Shown: positions 15,092 through 18,098 of the stretch, in pieces
How positions within the stretch are numbered: position 1 is the stretch's first letter
Layout of the letters: every line of letters starts with the position of its first letter
Source: JAVVEW01 sp032251045
Lineage (GTDB): Bacteria > Pseudomonadota > Gammaproteobacteria > Methylococcales > Methylomonadaceae
Reading direction: 5' to 3'
DNA: 18,098 bases
Assembly (NCBI GenBank): GCA_032251045.1
Contig: JAVVEW010000050.1
Span: forward strand, 1 to 18,098
The notes under the pieces: model-generated
Told to the model about the DNA's origin: nothing
The model's database searches: none
What the model saw: the letters and a program-made list of their open reading frames with translations, nothing else
Position numbers and translations under genes: made by a program

Positions 15092-15341
15092 ACGTTGCCT
15101 GCTGTAACCGTTGATATTTCAGGTATAAGGTGTCGTGATCTTCCACCTGGTCAGGATCTTTAGCAATACATTCCACAGGACACACTTCGATACATTGCGG
15201 CGTGTCGTGATGACCGACGCATTCGGTACACAAGGCAGGCGTAATTTCATAAATCTCCGCGCCCTGACTGATTGCGCCATTCGGGCAGGCCGGCTCACAC
15301 ACATCACAGTTGATACAGGCATCGTGAATAATCAGCGCCAT
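15084..15341 (-). CDS. yfhL: YfhL family 2[4Fe-4S] ferredoxin
   Basis: The 85-residue protein has two cluster motifs. The first is CINCDVCEPACP (Cys9, 12, 15, 19). The second is CTECVGHHDTPQC...CP (Cys38, 41, 50, 54) with the eight-residue insertion typical of the Allochromatium-type/YfhL ferredoxins, and there is a further Cys58. The C-terminal extension after the clusters is also typical. It is a soluble low-potential electron carrier with unknown partners. It overlaps the DUF457 gene upstream by ten bases and the pncC gene downstream by eight, so all three are probably translated together. Confidence 0.95.
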   Translation of the reverse strand: MALIIHDACINCDVCEPACPNGAISQGAEIYEITPALCTECVGHHDTPQCIEVCPVECIAKDPDQVEDHDTLYLKYQRLQQATYV

Positions 15342-16048
15342 GACAATAAATCCTCGCTTAAATGTTCAATAACGTGTTGCACCAGGCCCAACACCTGCTG
15401 CCCCGGCAAAACCAGCGCTTCAGCCGACGGCGCATTCAGCCACATGAGACCACTTAACAGCAACAATGCTAACGATCCTAGCGGATTTTGGCGGCTGGCC
15501 AGTTTGAACGCAGTGCCAAATGACTTTTTCATCCGCGCATTGGTCAGGTCTACGCTGTACAGTTCGTCCAGCAACAGATGGACGATAAAGCCAAACCCCA
15601 GAAACAAGCCGCTTAACCAGGCGAATAACGGTGTCCAGGCCAGCCCTTGATAGCCGGAAAGGGTCAGCAACAGGCTGAAAAACACGGCACTCAGCAGGGA
15701 ATGAAACACACCCCGGTGGCGGGTTAATTTCTGAAAGGCCCAGAATGCCAGGTAACGAAAACTGAAAAAGCTGGCCAGACCGGCCAACAGCAGGGCTTGC
15801 CGGCTCAGCGCCTGACAGTGGCTGATGACCAGTAGCCAGCCGGTAAAAAACAGCGCCAAAGCGGTAAACAAGTAACGCAACGGCACCGATTGGTCGGCAT
15901 CAATATCCGGCAGTAATCCGCCTACGGTTCCCACCAGCGTCAGCCACGTGACATCCAGCCAGGCCAGATCCAGCCATACGGCAGCGGCTTGCGCGGCACC
16001 GGCGCTGACCGTGGCGGCCACGGTCAAATGTGTCTTGAAGTTTGCCAT
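15332..16048 (-). CDS. DUF457 membrane-bound metal-dependent hydrolase (YdjM/YbcI-like)
   Basis: The 238-residue protein has several membrane helices (about 57-75, 85-104, 115-131, 140-160 and 190-204). Conserved metal-binding-type residues lie at or near their ends: His7 in KTHLTV, GGLLPDIDADQS (Asp48, 50, 52), HRGVFHS (His111, His116) and HLLLDELYSVD (His157, Asp161, Asp167). This is the DUF457 pattern, related to E. coli YdjM. The substrate is unknown; a lipid phosphate or other membrane substrate is possible. It lies 17 bases after glgX and overlaps the ferredoxin gene by ten bases. The AAGG before the ATG is too close to be a good ribosome site. Confidence 0.88.
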   Translation of the reverse strand: MANFKTHLTVAATVSAGAAQAAAVWLDLAWLDVTWLTLVGTVGGLLPDIDADQSVPLRYLFTALALFFTGWLLVISHCQALSRQALLLAGLASFFSFRYLAFWAFQKLTRHRGVFHSLLSAVFFSLLLTLSGYQGLAWTPLFAWLSGLFLGFGFIVHLLLDELYSVDLTNARMKKSFGTAFKLASRQNPLGSLALLLLSGLMWLNAPSAEALVLPGQQVLGLVQHVIEHLSEDLLSWR

Positions 16049-16065
16049 CCTTGGTAATTCTCGGG

Positions 16066-18098
16066 TCAGGTATCTGTAGCAGAAGCCAGATGCGGTGTAT
16101 CCGCCAACAGAATACGCAGGGCGCGGCTGGCCACGTTCAGTTCACGCCCTCGCACAATCAACGCTTGTTCAGGTGCCAAGGCCGGCTGTTGTTTCGAACC
16201 GGTATCCACCACCTCACGCCATTGTACCGGGTGTCCTTCGATTTCCTGAGGCAGTTGAAAGGTGACCGCTTCCCAATAACTATTGAGTAACCAATAAAAG
16301 ACTTTCGTTCCAGCACCATTACTTTGCATCATGCCCAGACTGTGCGAATCTTGGCTCCAATCGGGTTCAGTCAGGTCCGGTGCAAAATAACGCAGATACA
16401 ATTGCTGGATAAATTGGTTCAGCGACACCGTATCCAGACCACCATCGCAATAAAAATAGCCGCGCAGCCCGATCAGGTTGCGGGTAAAGTCATATACGTC
16501 GCGGTGCTGATCGAGCAAGCGCCAATCCAGCCAGCTCAGTTCGTTATTCTGGCAATAGGCATTGTTATTGCCTTGTTGACTGCGACGAATTTCATCGCCC
16601 ATCGACAGCATGGGCACGCCTATGGCCAGCAGATTCAGCGTCAGCAGATTGCGAATCTGCCGCACCCTAAGCCATTCAATGTCTGGGTCGTCGGTAGGCC
16701 CTTCAACGCCACAATTCCAACTCAGGTTGTAATCATTGCCGTCCCGATTATCCTCACCATTGGCTTGGTTATGCTTGTCGTTGTAACACACCAAATCGTT
16801 CAGGGTAAAACCATCATGACAGGTGACGAAGTTAATGCTTTGTACGGCCTCTCGGTGTTCACTGTGAAAAACATCGGGACTGCCCAACAAGCGACTGGGT
16901 AACGTAGCCAGGGAGCCTGAATCGGATTTAACGTAACGGCGAATATCATCACGGAACTGGCCATTCCACTCATTCCAAAAATTACCGATGAAATTACCCA
17001 GCTGATAAAGGCCTGCGGCATCCCAGGCCTCGGCAATCAATTTGCTGCCCGCCAGCACCGGGTCGGTTTCGATATCCCACAAAATCGGCGGGTTAGGTAT
17101 CGGCTGCCCGCTGTCATCGCGGGAGAAAATCGACGCCAGATCAAAACGAAAACCATCGACGTGCATTTCCGTAACCCAATAGCGAAGACTGTCCAGAATC
17201 ATGCGCCGCACGATGGGATTATTAGCTTTCAGGGTGTTGCCGGTGCCGGAATAATTGGCATGCAGACCGTCGGGCGAAGTTATGTAATAGTCTTCATTGG
17301 CCAGTCCTTTATAACAAAACACAGGGCCAGTGTGATCGCCCTCGGCGGTATGGTTAAACACCACGTCCAAAATAACTTCAATGCCGGCACGATGCAGAGC
17401 CTTGATCATATCGCGAAATTCATAAATCGCACCCAGAGGCGTCGGGTCTGAACTATATTGCGCATGCGGGGCAAAAAACGACATTGGACTGTAGCCCCAA
17501 TAGTTGCGTTTTCCAGACGGTGCATCCTGCTCATCAAACTGAAAAACCGGCAACAACTCCACGGCGGTGACGCCCAGCGCTTTAAGATAAGGAATTTTCT
17601 CGATCACGCCGGCATAGGTGCCGCGCCGTTCCGGGCTGACACCGGAGCTGGGATGCCGGGTGAAGCCGCCAACATGTAGCTCATAAATCACGGTTTCTTC
17701 AAACGAGCGGCGCAGCGGCATGTCGCCCTGCCAATCATACCCGCGCAAATCCACCAACACGCTTTTCAGGTCGGCATGCTCAACCAACGCCGGTGCGGCG
17801 GCTTGCGCACGCTGATACCCCGCTGCGATAGCCACACCGCGACTGTAAGGATCCAGCAACACCTTGCCCGGATCGAAGCCTTTGTCCGCCGAGCCATGTA
17901 CCCGGTAGCCGTATAACTGACCCGGCTGAATATCCGGGACAAAAACATGCCAATAGTAAAAAGTGCGGTTTAACGCAGGGTCCAGGGTAATTACCCGAGT
18001 GGGCGTCTTCGCCTCGACATCATCGAATAATAAAAGATCGACACCGGTGGCATTTCTGGCATAAACATTGAAATTGGCGCCACCTGGAAAAATACGCG
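16066..18098 (-). CDS. glgX: Glycogen debranching enzyme GlgX/isoamylase-type, 5' end outside the window
   Basis: 678 residues are visible; the frame is open to the window edge, and the GTG at 17862 is internal because homologous sequence continues upstream. Visible residues 1 to about 70 are the CBM48-like beta domain (ANFNVYARNATGVDLLLFD, then GQLYGYRVHG). The GH13 barrel has region I DVVFNH (244-249), region II GFRFDLA with nucleophile Asp319, region III IAEAWD with acid Glu356 and region IV TCHD with Asp428. YNDKHNQANGEDNRDGNDYN and GDEIRRSQQGNNNAYCQ are typical of GlgX/TreX. The enzyme hydrolyses alpha-1,6 branches of glycogen limit dextrins in the cytoplasm. By the usual family length only a short N-terminal piece should be missing. 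It is first in a run with DUF457, ferredoxin and pncC. Confidence 0.95.
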   Translation of the reverse strand, partial: RIFPGGANFNVYARNATGVDLLLFDDVEAKTPTRVITLDPALNRTFYYWHVFVPDIQPGQLYGYRVHGSADKGFDPGKVLLDPYSRGVAIAAGYQRAQAAAPALVEHADLKSVLVDLRGYDWQGDMPLRRSFEETVIYELHVGGFTRHPSSGVSPERRGTYAGVIEKIPYLKALGVTAVELLPVFQFDEQDAPSGKRNYWGYSPMSFFAPHAQYSSDPTPLGAIYEFRDMIKALHRAGIEVILDVVFNHTAEGDHTGPVFCYKGLANEDYYITSPDGLHANYSGTGNTLKANNPIVRRMILDSLRYWVTEMHVDGFRFDLASIFSRDDSGQPIPNPPILWDIETDPVLAGSKLIAEAWDAAGLYQLGNFIGNFWNEWNGQFRDDIRRYVKSDSGSLATLPSRLLGSPDVFHSEHREAVQSINFVTCHDGFTLNDLVCYNDKHNQANGEDNRDGNDYNLSWNCGVEGPTDDPDIEWLRVRQIRNLLTLNLLAIGVPMLSMGDEIRRSQQGNNNAYCQNNELSWLDWRLLDQHRDVYDFTRNLIGLRGYFYCDGGLDTVSLNQFIQQLYLRYFAPDLTEPDWSQDSHSLGMMQSNGAGTKVFYWLLNSYWEAVTFQLPQEIEGHPVQWREVVDTGSKQQPALAPEQALIVRGRELNVASRALRILLADTPHLASATDT

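Noticed and set aside
1..18098. Mobile elements, CRISPR arrays, toxin-antitoxin or defence systems
   Set aside because: No transposase, integrase, direct-repeat array, attachment site or recognised defence domain is visible in any frame.

Overview
The window is chromosomal DNA (roughly 50% GC, densely coded) from a gammaproteobacterium. A methylotroph-like (Methylococcales) lineage is my best guess, not a demonstrated one. It rests on the combination of a DUF3450/ExbB-type TonB energiser, a fused MFS/spermidine synthase, an exosortase-A-associated ligase/decarboxylase pair, a YfhL-type ferredoxin and a CysB-type LysR regulator. I see no phage, insertion sequence, integrase, CRISPR array or defence island. 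This is ordinary core and accessory genome with some interesting regulatory DNA.

Layout. (1) 1-1312, minus strand: a DUF3450 protein and the start of an ExbB-like proton channel subunit, behind what looks like a Pho-box promoter (1279-1312). (2) 1313-1632: gene-free, with several hairpins. (3) 1633-3882, plus: a membrane fused MFS/spermidine synthase-like protein. (4) 4066-5387, minus: rubredoxin and a periplasmic di-haem cytochrome c peroxidase that lacks the usual distal-histidine motif. (5) 5797-6219, plus: YjbQ. (6) 6244-9041, minus: an overlapping pair, a PLP-dependent decarboxylase and an AMP-forming acyl-CoA ligase, both of the exosortase-A-associated kind. (7) 9318-11885, plus: a soluble PAS-GAF-PAS-GGDEF-EAL cyclic-di-GMP enzyme with intact motifs. 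(8) 12093-12169, minus: tRNA-Met(CAT) with a textbook sigma70 promoter. (9) 12272-13174, minus: a CysB-type regulator. (10) 13327-13434, plus: a candidate small RNA or structured leader with two GGA-loop hairpins and a strong intrinsic terminator. (11) 13446-14501, plus: a degenerate EAL-fold protein and a small glutaredoxin-like protein. (12) 14567-18098, minus: a tight run of GlgX (5' end outside the window), a DUF457 membrane hydrolase, a YfhL ferredoxin and a PncC-type NMN amidase, with overlapping ends.

Most noteworthy: the Pho-box promoter in front of the TonB energiser operon; the unannotated candidate RNA at 13327-13434; the EAL-fold protein that has lost its catalytic residues, a few kilobases from an intact GGDEF-EAL enzyme; and the exosortase-associated pair with no exosortase or polysaccharide gene beside it. 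I found no convincing wholly new multi-gene system. The candidate RNA is the nearest thing to an undescribed element.
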